Of a DNA stretch of 64,000 nucleotides, positions 43,456 through 53,786 are shown piece after piece (position 1 is the first letter of the stretch; every line of letters starts with the position of its first letter). A program made the position numbers and the translations under genes. The notes below the pieces were generated by a model. It was not told the origin of the DNA. It was given only the letters and a program-made list of their open reading frames with translations, and did no database searches. The stretch is from Litomosoides sigmodontis (lineage: Eukaryota; Nematoda; Chromadorea; Rhabditida; Onchocercidae): the NCBI GenBank assembly GCA_963070105.1, contig OY718808.1:7675398-7739397 (forward strand), written 5' to 3'.

Positions 43456-43794
43456 ATAGTTGCTCGTGCTGCTACTGCTATTACTGCTGCTGCTGCTGCT
43501 GTTGAGTGCGAGGAAGCAGGAGGAGAGAAAGATCAATAGGGTGGGTTATTATTGCCTTCTCCCGCGGTTTTATAGCCTCTGCGCTGGCTTATCTCGCCAC
43601 ACTCTCACAGCCAGTAGCAGCAGCAGCAGCAGCAGCAGCTATCACAAACTTTTTCTTGTCCACTGCGTTCATCCCTTTCACTGTTATTGCAACGCGCGAC
43701 GCTACGATTCCTGCTTTCTTGTTCGTACCGTTTGCCTCACCCGCATGACATTTGACACCTCGGATATCGGGTCAATGGATGAAGCAAGTCTCTT

Positions 43795-43875
<81 letters not shown>

Positions 43876-46610
43876 CATCCTTCTGTAACCTTCTCTAACC
43901 TCTCCGTGAAGTACTAGCCAATGCGCGGAAAATTTTTCTTACAGCCGCGTCTCCCATGGTGACAGTTACATCTATACCCCATGTTCACTCTCTCTCTCTC
44001 CCTCTCCCTCCTGTATATGTATATATAGATCATTAGAATGTTACATGAATGTCTGTTTATAGTGATTTTAGCTTATTCTGGATGACTGGCAGCAGTGTTC
44101 TGTCTCACATCGCAGTTGAAGGTTCTTGTAGCATGACAGTAACATATTCATACTTGATTCGTTCTTTTAGTGACATAATCAATGAGTTACGCATGAACGC
44201 TGCTCGATTTTTACTCATGCGATATTTAGGGAAATAATTTTCATCGTGTAATTTGCTGCATACTGCGCCATTGTTTTTCTACGTCAATAGGTACTGTTTA
44301 ATTATTTTCGTAAGATGTGAAGTACTGTCACTTACCTTTCGTGTGCAAGTTTCTTAAGATGGCTGAGTGGTGAAAAATGTATGTTATTGGAATTAAGTGC
44401 AATTTGTCAGGTTTACAGAGCTCTTCTGTGACAATGGCAGATTCAAAAGCTGGTAGTTCAGGTATTTTTAATATCCTGTTCAGTGTTGCATATGCCTTGA
44501 TATCACTAACAACTCGTACCATTCTTCGGTTTGGCCTCACAACGGCTTTGATTGCAACCGGCATAATCACCCTTCATGCCGCAGGTCAATTTAGCAAACG
44601 AGTTTTATCAAAAAGGCAAAATGGTAATCATTTGAGTAGCAATTTAAAGATTATTTTAAAGGAAGAAAGCTTATGCTACTTTTTGGAAATGCCACCTAAT
44701 TTAATTTGGGCGCCACTAACAGGAATGAAAAACATAAAGAGACTTGTAACATTTTTATTGAGAGAGAGAGGAGTTTGTGATATGATAATTCACTTATTAC
44801 TTTTCTTATGTTCTTAGATAACTTTGATCGAATTTCGCGAATTCCAAAATTCTTCATATAAATATCGAACCAGTTTTAATCGCAATGAGGAAGGCTTACA
44901 TCATTTATGTTTTTACCCGAACATGCATCTGTGACAGCCTTAAGGTGTTGTTATGAACAGTAAATGCTGTCTCTAAAGTAGCCTCAACGGCGGTGCTAGC
45001 TAACCGATTTCATGATTGGAATTATAGCGGAAGATTGCATTTGACTTTTCACTCTAATATAGGATTAACTATTTGGGACACTACATGGATTGTAAAATTT
45101 ATGCTCCTCTTTTGCTGATAAATTGATTGCATATAGTGCACAATTCTTTTTTCAGTTTTGGACATAGTTTATTGGCGTGACCCGAGAAAGTCTGGTGCAG
45201 TACTTGGTGTTACTCTCTTTACACTACTAGTGTTCGCCAAGTTCCCTTTGATTGCTGTGCTTAGTTACGTTGGATTATCAATCCTTGGTGGTACACTTGG
45301 TTTTCGCATTTACAAGTTGGTTGAAGCACAAATTAAAAAAACGGATGGCGCAAATCCATATCAGTAAGTTGCATAATTTATTACCGGTCTTAACTTGTGA
45401 CAAAGTATGTTCAAAAAATTCACATTAAGTTAAGAATCATAGTGAATAATAAATGACGAATTCTTTCATAAAAATAGAGATGTTGAATATTCTACCAATT
45501 CTCTGTGTCTTTATCAGCACTAAGAGTTGCTGGGATTTGCTGTTTAAATGTGGTTTTGCACATGTTAAATCTAAGTGCCTTTATCCAGAGGATATTTGGA
45601 AGGCCGGGAATTGCACTTACCTAGAGAAAAGGTACATCAACAGGTGGACGCACTTATCGAACATGTGCAATTTATCGGTGACAAGATGAGACGATTGTTT
45701 TTGGTAGAGAGTATTGTGGAAAGTGTCAAGGTAACTTTGTTTTTTTCTCGCATGGAATCTCGTAATGGTTTGCAGATATCGGAGTGTTGACATCTAAGAA
45801 ATATCTGTGGCTTGGTTTCTGCTGAGTTGTTCATTTTTCAATCTCATATAAATAATATATGTTCATCTCAGAACTTCATTGGAAAAATTATGATGGTAGT
45901 AATTTCAGTTTGGTCTTTTACTTTGGGCGCTTACGTATGTCAGTTGTTGGTTCTCTGGTCTTTCCCTATTGATACTTGGTGAGTTTTTTAATTTTTTTCA
46001 TATTAATAGCTTCGGCAATGCATTCCGTAAAGAAAGTAGCAAGTGCACATTTCTCTACTCAAACATTAAATTTTCATCACATACTTTCCTCTTGCTTTGC
46101 TCGTAAATAGCAGGCAAACACTTTGACTGTTATTGGTGATAGTAGCTATGATAAAGTAACGCTATTGAATCTTAGAAGGATCGATAGTAAGATGTTAGTA
46201 CACTCATTTATACACTACTAAAATCCTTTTGCAGCTCTGTTAGCTTTATTTACAATCCCAAAAGTGTATGAGGTGTACCAGGAGCCAATTGATCGTAACG
46301 TTTTCATAGCAAAACAACATGTCGATGATATAAACAAGATGTTAGTACATTACAGTATTTTTACTTTTATTTCATTGTTGGTGTACTACATATTGTGTAC
46401 GCAAGTATACAAAGAACTGGATAGTAAATTACAGTAGCTGAAACTGGTCCGTAATGTGGACTTAATTTTAGGTAGGCAAGTTACTTCTTATATAAATAAT
46501 TGATAAGAAGTAATAGTTAAAAGAACCGTTTCAGGATTGGCGAAAAGATGCCTTTTCTGAAGAAGGCAGCAGCTGCTACTTATAATGCCAGTCATGAAAA
46601 GTCGTATTAA
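35928..46610 (+). CDS. ret-1: Reticulon, long isoform(s)
   Basis: Reticulons are hairpin proteins that curve tubular ER. The RTN domain is encoded by 45156-45363, 45589-45730, 45909-45978, 46235-46340 and 46535-46610: VLDIVYWRDPRKSG, two long hydrophobic hairpins, MRRLFLVESIVESVK, ALLALFTIPKVYEVYQEPID, then KSY and stop. Upstream coding exons: 39199-39553 (or entered at 39127 or 39190), 39768-40097, 40377-40438, 40690-40742, 40881-40972 and 41511-41594. All have matching phases and give 525 aa from ATG 39199. Earlier exons 35928-35990, 36384-36574 and 37149-37245 end in phase 0 and can join at 39190 (645 aa). The 39199-40097 part is Ala/His/Glu-rich amphipathic helix (KETAGHAGEVAHEAVERAKH). 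No C-terminal KKxx signal. Which N-terminal exons combine needs transcripts. Confidence 0.85.
41284..41346. repeat. 18-base direct repeat flanking a small inverted repeat
   Basis: ACTTCTATGAATAGGACA occurs at 41284-41301 and again at 41329-41346. Between them GTGGAAA and TTTCCAC form a 7-bp inverted repeat. Located in a reticulon intron. Confidence 0.9.
43358..43454. repeat. (TG)n microsatellite
   Basis: About 96 bases of uninterrupted TG on the plus strand, in the large reticulon intron. Followed at 43468-43505 by a CTG-rich trinucleotide run and at about 43615-43639 by a CAG run. Confidence 0.97.
43797..43874. repeat. (CA)n microsatellite
   Basis: About 78 bases of CA on the plus strand with one CG interruption near 43841; the reverse complement of the (TG)n array 340 bases upstream. 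Confidence 0.97.
44434..46610 (+). CDS. ret-1: Reticulon, short isoform from internal start
   Basis: An alternative first exon, 44434-44584, begins MADSKAGSSGIFNILF and encodes a hydrophobic segment (SVAYALISLTTRT...ATGIITLHAA). It ends in phase 1 exactly as the long-form exons do, so G|TT restores the codon before LDIVYWRD. With the five RTN-domain exons it gives 250 aa, close to the usual size of short reticulons. An acceptor-like TTTGTCAG ends 23 bases before the ATG, which would suit trans-splicing onto this exon from an internal promoter. The added membrane segment ahead of the RTN domain is unusual for the family. Confidence 0.75.
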
Positions 46611-47841
46611 TCGTGTGTCCGCTTCTTCGATGAGTGTAGAAAATTGCTGTGTATAATGCTCATTTCGACTCTTCTGTAACTATTTTAATATTTTTTAAAG
46701 CCCATATTTGTTAGTGTTAATTTTGCTTAATCGTACATACAACTTCTTATAATCATACAACTTCATATAAAAGTTCAAATAACAATACGTGGGCGGATCG
46801 GGAAGAGGAAGGGTTTATTTAGCAAATCAGTTTGCTCTGATTTAGAAACATTTTTAGTACTATGTTTCTTCCGAATTTCTCATTATTTCTCTTCCCCTTC
46901 TAGTGCTGCTTTACCTTCTTTTGTTTTGGTTTAGCACCAATACCACTATATGCTTTTCCTGCTTAATTTTCTTTCATGCCGAGTTAGCAGTAGTACATAC
47001 CCTTAGTAGACATGAGGTCTTATGTTATTTGGAGATTTCGATTTATAGAATTGGGTAAAAACACTATATATAGAGTGTACAGTGACATCGTTCAAAGGGA
47101 TTAGGTACGTCAGTTGCTGATAACTGTATTGAGCTTATTGTTTTCTATAAATGGTAATTTTTCTTGCCATTAATTTGTTGAAATTCTCAGTGATTTGCAT
47201 TACGGTCAGATTCTACAGCTCTCATTTTGTTGGTGTGTGAAAGACTGCTACTTATTGGTTTGTTTACCTTTTGATTATCTTTCATCATTGCTGTTGGTTG
47301 TTATTAAGGATTTTTGTATATGGATCAGATGCAGCGGGATTTCGAAGCACAGTTACACTAAAACAAGGCGACTAATAGGTCATATTAAACAAATGCGTGC
47401 ATAAGTCGAACCCAGGTTTTCTATGGTTTGAATAGATTTTCTGTAATATATCAAGTACCAATACTTAAGGACTCCTAATCCTATCAAGATAGTTTGACAC
47501 TAGTCGGCACTGTATATTTGAAAAAATTTCTGCTTGAAGTGGTGTGTACTCTGCTCTACTTATATCAAATACAGTGAGTTTAATATACTTATATGACATA
47601 ATTTGTTTATTCGTTCGATCGTGCAGTTTTTAAAAAAGTTTCAACTGTAAATTAGATTTGATGATTTGTTTACTAGTTGCAAATTCATTATGCTTATTCT
47701 ACAATAACAGTACTTATCCAGAGTTTTATCACGTGAAAAAAGAATACATATTCCTTGCTTTCTGTGTTTTTTTCAACGGTGCTTTCAACTGAAGCACGTT
47801 GCTGTTCAGCAGGCACTAAAACTGTTTTGCAAATTTTGCAG
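46611..47841. other. Downstream of reticulon, no gene recognised
   Basis: Includes the reticulon 3' UTR. A 69-codon plus-strand open frame at 47195-47404 (Cys- and Leu-rich) follows an acceptor-like TTCTCAG but has no homology I recognise. Confidence 0.45.
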
Positions 47842-48095
47842 TTGAGTGCCAGTTTCCAGCTGGGATACAATACGTATTACGGGAAATTTGTGATCCATTA
47901 GTATGTGGCAGCGCTCTTGATATGCCGTTAAATTCAGTGTGTTTTGTCATGTCTTCAAAGTGAGTCATTTGCAGTTTCAGATACTTCGATGAACTGAAGA
48001 GAACCGTTCCATGCATCATATATGTTAGGGAAGTGCGAAATGTTGTTGGTTCCAATTCGTATCTCGAAAATATCAGTTTAAGACAAAATCATTAA
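47842..48095 (+). pseudogene. Open frame broken by a single TGA, after a strong acceptor
   Basis: A textbook acceptor (AAATTTTGCAG) ends at 47841. The frame entered with two bases runs to TAA at 48093, 83 codons, interrupted once by TGA at 47961-47963. Before the stop it reads ECQFPAGIQYVLREICDPLV and ends CFVMSSK; after it come YFDELKRTVPCIIYVREV and on to NISLRQNH. The TGA sits in a 21-base piece (GTGAGT...TTTCAG) that has donor and acceptor consensus but is too short for a normal intron. It could be the true end of a last exon, a disabled gene, or chance. No upstream exon was found and no family is recognised. Confidence 0.25.
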
Positions 48096-48629
48096 AGTAA
48101 GGAATAACACTGATCCTAATAAACTCTGGTATCAGACATCATTCGGAAATTCATAGACCCTCTGTCTGAACAGAGCTAGCTGTATGACAAGCAAGTACTG
48201 TCACTTTCCACCATGAGTGGTCTATTTCAGTTCGAATTTGTCAATAAGGTAAGGAGATAGCACGTTCCAAAAAAATCAATGGTTAGTGACAAATATGGGA
48301 TGCATTAAAATAAACCCTCTACGTGTTACGACTGACTTACTGCGCGAACGTCGTCGCTTCACGAATTTACAAAATTTGTAAATATAGTGAGAGATATTAA
48401 AATATTACACAACATTTAGAAACAGTAGTGTCATGCATCACTGCTTAAGATACATAAACAGTTTTTTTCCATTGTATATTTGAAAACGCCATGGAAATAT
48501 CAAATTCAAGTCACAAAAACTAGCTCATATATCATTATACAGAAACACATGTGATTCAGTGAATATTTGGAACGATTTGCAACCTGCCCCATATACTACA
48601 TCATAGGTTTTCAAGTCAATCTCATTTGT

Positions 48630-48631
<2 letters not shown>

Positions 48632-48706
<75 letters not shown>
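48632..48706. repeat. (AT)n microsatellite
   Basis: About 74 bases of pure AT dinucleotides downstream of the Ly6-like gene's stop codon, probably in or just after its 3' UTR. Confidence 0.95.
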
Positions 48707-48709
<3 letters not shown>

Positions 48710-48900
48710 TATGAATCGTCACTTGATGCTTGAAACAAGTGCTACGTAATGATGCAACACTTGAAAGCTATGAAGAAAAGATGCTAGTAATCGACCATCA
48801 ATCAAAAAAAGAAGTAGGTAACTAAAATACAACTTAAGAATTGCAAATGAGAGCGCGTAAAAATATCCTATCCATATTCTCCAACAATAAATTCACAAAA

Positions 48901-50045
48901 TCAGACAAACTGATAATGAGTAATAAAAACCACAACTATTGTTCTTACGACATAAGGAATGTACAAACTGGTATCAAACCTGGCGGCACCGTTGCATCCA
49001 TCAGTATCACACGACTGGACGCAACCAGAATACTGATGACCCTTGTAGTTAAAGTGACCACAGTGAGATATGCGTACAATTTCTAGAAATGACTACTATA
49101 CTACAAAGAATTAAATTATTGCCATTGTTAAAAATTGTGGCATTCTCCTTTCTGAGAAATTAAGAAATGCACAACATAAAAGCACCGTGGTGCTTTAAAG
49201 GGACAGTAATTCTATCGCATGGGTAGAAATGAAAACGAATTTATTCCATTAGTAAAATATAACCTAATTTTGTTTTTTAAATCACTTAGTTTGCTTACAA
49301 TCGAATAGTGATATATAGCATAAGAACTTAGGAAAAAAGGAAGATTTCACTATTGGACACGTACCCGTATCTGCAGTGAAAGTACCCGAATCCAGCGCAC
49401 ACGTTCGGATTACCATAGTTTGCGATATGTCGTCTACTGTAAGCATCATATAGTAATTAAAATAATAATGTAGTACTCAGTGTTATAAGTACATATGAGC
49501 GGAAGATGTAGCTGATTTACATCATGCAGTAAGTAATGATAGCACGCAAAATATCGCGCAACTTATAAGCGATAGCTTGAATTTTTAACTTAACCATAAT
49601 AATAATATGGAATGACATCATACTTCGATGTCCATTAACTTTGATGCAATGATCAGCTGGAAATAAGCCTTGACGTTTTTTTTTGAGGGCCCAACAAGGA
49701 TAATGGTAGTTGTCTACACCAATCCTATTCGGTTCTTTGTGAAGTATTGTAGAGTTAAATGTATCCTCGCAGGTTGGATCCGATCCATTGAATGAAAAAC
49801 AAACAAAACATCCGATACTCTCCGCTCCTGCAAAAAAAAAATGAAGAAGAAATGAACTGAAGAATATGAGACATTCTACGTGCTAGTCTTCGCTTAAGTA
49901 AAAGCTTTAGCGGTTGACGTGTAAAGAAGTTAATTTAAAAGTAAAATGAAGTAAAAGCAAAGGAGCAATGAATGACTCTCACTCACCCTGCATTACTAGC
50001 AACATAATGAATAAGGATTGACCGATCTTTCGTATCGGTTTGTCC
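48901..50045 (-). CDS. Ly6/uPAR-fold protein, quiver/sleepless type
   Basis: Small secreted or GPI-anchored three-finger proteins of this type modulate ion channels and receptors at the cell surface. Exons joined in phase: (50045 or beyond)-49987, 49827-49624, 49436-49365, 49082-48901. The mature part reads GCFVCFSFNGSDPTCEDTF, then YPCWALKKKRQGLFPADHCI, then TMVIRTCALDSGTFTADTE, then SHCGHF...YSGCVQSCDTDGCN. This is the full Cys pattern, with the closing CDxxxCN box of the quiver-like group. Exon 1 ends SLFIMLLVMQG, a signal-peptide core. The ATG at 50005 would leave only seven residues before AES, so a further 5' exon splicing into the TTTAG at 50046 is likely. After the last Cys about 25 mostly hydrophobic residues (YVVRTIVVVFITHYQFV) precede the TGA, suiting a GPI signal. 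Physiological partner unknown. Confidence 0.75.
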
Positions 50046-53000
50046 ACTAAAGAATTTATACAAGGCGCCATACACGCACTAAGCCAAAGCGACAGGAAAC
50101 GTTTGGACGTGAGCTATAGCACTTGTTTGAACAAACTACCGCCACTCGTAAAACAATTGATCATTGACTGGATGATCGATGCTGATAATCCATTTCAAAG
50201 GCACTGCCAACAATTGCGGTGATGCTAATATTGCAGTAATTTAGAGCAGAGAGAGGGATAGCTGTTAATACCTCGGAGTGAAGTGCCGAGCGGGCGTCCC
50301 CCTCCCCCTCAACAAATCCGCATGGTCACCACGATGTCGTCGATCCCTCAAAAAACATTAAAGAATAAAGCGACACTGCTACACCCTTGGATATTACACG
50401 CTTCTGATTATTCCTTCCTTATCTCTGTGCTTCTTTCTCCACCAAAACAGACGATACTCTGAAAGTGAACTTGGATGATTAATAAATTTCACCAGCATAT
50501 TGCAAATTCGCTCTACCACAGTTACAGTTATGTGATGGGTACATCGAAATGAATCTGAAATTCCACCGCTATTTCCAAATGACTCAAAGCCCACTAGATC
50601 ATTTAATTGTTTTTGTTATCGATAAGGCAAATGGGTACGAAAAGGCAGAAATCATTAACGCTGTACATGAATCCCTGCAATGCTTGTGGTATCAGTAGTC
50701 AATTGAAATACTAATATTCAAATAATCAAATTAATTAAAATGCTATTAATTCAAAAATTCCCTTGCAAAATTTATCAATTCAGTCATCATAATCTGTATT
50801 TCCATTGCAAATTAAGTTTTCAAATTAGCACAGAGAAGTTGTTAAGTGTTAGACGAAGTACTGCGTGTAATCTCTCGCAGATCTTGTCATCATAACTCAT
50901 AAAAGTTAGTGGCGTCTTTTACGATCCATTACTTATTCTCTTTACATTACCATATAGAGAAATGAAAAATTCTTGTCAACCTGTTTTCGACAACCTGAAT
51001 TGTCAACCTGAATTGTTTTCAGCTAATCATACTGAAATCAGGTAACAGTAAAGAATAGCACTGGAGTGATCTCTCAATAGTTCAGCTGCAGAATTGCATG
51101 AACGATGAGAGTCATGTTCCGTTTAATCTTATCACCACTGATAATAGCAATATGAAGGCGCAACATGAGAAATAGCAAATCCTCATGAAATTCGGTGGAA
51201 AGAAATGCACAGAAGAAGATTCATCAGTGTTCGGAGCTAGCAAATTTGAATGTTCCACGAATTCGCTCCGCTTATTCAAAAACAACAAAACAAATCACTG
51301 CAACTGGGCCAATCATGCCGATAAGTTGAAATTGAAAGAGAGGAAGAGAGAGAGAGAGAGTTTAGAATAACGAAGAGGAAATTGGAAATTTGACCATTTC
51401 CTGGGAGGAATGAAGGAATAGAATGAATTGAAAAATTGCATGCAACGAGAATATTTAAATACAAAATCTTCCACTGCAGTGATGTATAATTATGAATTAA
51501 TTAATTTAAAAGATATGAATTAATAATTGAACTTGAGAATAGAGAAGAAGCAACGAATGATCCATCCATATTATTTTTTGTCTGCTCTTGAGGACGTGTA
51601 TGGATCTGTTTCACATACTTTGCTCTTTTCAGATTTCTCAACAACAACGGAGAGAACGGATGCTTTGATTACCTACTACACCTAAACGATTGTCACGCTA
51701 TTCTCTCTTCTATTCAAATATAAAAGTTGTTATTCCATCGTAGCAAACAAGTTATAATAGTCGATCTGATCAGGCTATTTAAATCACTAACGAAGATAAT
51801 GAATTTTTAATGTTTTTAATCTCTTTCGGTCTTGAGAAGACTCTTGAAATTGAAAATGAAGAAGCAACTACGAAAATTGCTTATGTCAGCGAAAAAGTTC
51901 TTTGCATTTGCAGAAGGCATCGTCGAACAAACATTTCTCATCCCAAAATAGCAATTTCGGAATTGCCGTAGCAGTTGCATGATCTTCTGGAAGAGAGGAA
52001 GACCGAAGCATACTTCCACGTTTTTTATGATGTATTTGCATTTTCATTTAAGTAATTTTTAAGCAACTTGGAAGTAAATTTAGATGCATTTAGTCATTGA
52101 AATGCTTTATTTGCTTGCATCAACCTCGCGTAATGACGTAATATTCGGTGAACACGGTGAACACGTATATATCCATCCAATATATCCAAAAAAAACACAT
52201 CCCTATCCATTGTCTAGTAAACTATCATTTAAACAGGCTAGACTCAAATGTATGAACGAAGCATTTGGATCTCAGGCTTAGGTTTATAGCACAAACAACC
52301 AGTATTGCGATAACATTCACATCAATGAAGTGAAAGACAGCCTAAAGTAAAACATCGCTAAACCTACGGCTACTTCAAATGACAAGAGAGAGCCATTTGA
52401 AACAGTTTGCTAGAATCATTGAATGCTTCGAAATGATATGAATATCATACTACTTGGCATCACAGTTTTCACGAGAGTAATTCAGGAAAGTGGAAATAAA
52501 TCATGAAGACACGTCAGCTAAGTTATGAGATGCTCGTAGTTCACACTAACCATTACTGACGGGACAGGCAAAAAATTCACAGAGAAAGTGACGTGGAGAA
52601 AATTGTTTTGAAATATTGCAGACGTTCGTTTACTACGCGAAGACGCTAACAATGATGAGTGGATGAAAGAAAGTAAGCCTAAATGTGAAAAACAGCTCAG
52701 TGCAGCCAATAACATACTATTTCAATAGTGAAAAGGAAAGTACAGAGAGAATGGAAATTGGTCGACCTGAAAGGAGAGAAGAGAAAAGTGAGGGATAGAG
52801 CGTGAAAGAGCAAAAGTCCGCAGGGAAATTGATGGAATTGAGGGAGAAAGAGGGAAACAGCGGGGAGCAGTGAGTTAAGAGAGAACGAAATGAAAAAAAG
52901 AAGAAGCAGTGGTACTTGTTCAAAAAACACTTGACAAAATGAATCCTTTCCTTCTTCACATTTTGCCCATTAAAAAAGCCTAGCTGACTGGTTAGACTAT

Positions 53001-53786
53001 AACGTTGAGTTGCTTGCAGTCTTAGCCAGGAGGCTCCCCTATAAAACCATCAATAAACTCATAGCATAACTCCATGCCCTTGCAAATGCTCCAAACTACA
53101 GCTGGAATAAATCAATCGAGAAAGGTAGTGCAGTTGCAGCGTAGTAGCAGTACCACTAGCAACAGCAGTAGCAGTAGTAGTAGCTCATAGTTATCGTAGT
53201 AGTAATAAGCTAATCTCCTCACTGCATTTAATTACGTCTGTGCCGCATTTGACAACCAATAATAATTCACAATAATGCTCTCTCATTTTTGCACGAAGCG
53301 TCGAAAATGTCTTATCTCAAGCACTTCCAGAACAGCAATACCAACGAAAGACTTCCGTTCTTTTATGATCTTCCAATTCTCTCCAAATCTCCAAAGGAAA
53401 TTTCTTCGGACTAAATGATCGAGTAGCATGCAATTACTTCTCGAGAAAACTTATGCATTTTCGAATATGATTATTGACTATTCTGCGTTACAATATCATA
53501 ATTACAAAGTTCGTTTGTTTAATAAACGCAGCTTGACTTATCCACAAGTCATCAGCAGTGCAACTGCAAGTATTTGCTAAATTGTGCTAGCTAAAATTCT
53601 CTTGTCTGTTTATAATTTATATAATCTCCCACTAATTCAACCTTGTTTCTTAGAGAGAAATGCCGAACTGAACTCCGGGACTTCTTTCTCTTTCTTTGCA
53701 AGAATAGTAAAAAAAAAATTCTGATATGTTTTACTACAGAAATGAATTTACAGTTGCAAACGACCGATAAATAAATCATTTTCCCA
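50046..53786. other. No gene firmly supported
   Basis: Many short frames, none with both splice edges and recognisable sequence. The most protein-like is a 54-codon minus-strand frame at about 52049-51888 (ends CLFDDAFCKCKELFR), without supporting signals. Local features: a GC-rich CCCCCTCCCCCTC run near 50300, a short GA run at 51343-51361, a tandem CAACCTGAATTGT at 50991-51016, and AGT/AGC-rich DNA near 53140-53200. The first exon of the Ly6-like gene may lie in the left part. Confidence 0.4.

Noticed and set aside
43009..43888. Overlapping frames through the TG, CTG, CAG and CA arrays
   Set aside because: Dinucleotide and trinucleotide arrays keep several frames open at once; the peptides are repeats such as VCVC, THTH and polyleucine.
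47400..47425. Possible tRNA B box (reverse strand GGTTCGACTTA)
   Set aside because: The last bases do not match the B-box consensus and no A box or cloverleaf arms are found at the right distance.
51888..52049. 54-codon minus-strand frame with a Cys/Lys-rich end
   Set aside because: An in-frame stop sits directly before the ATG, no splice or trans-splice signal of quality is present, and no homolog is recognised.
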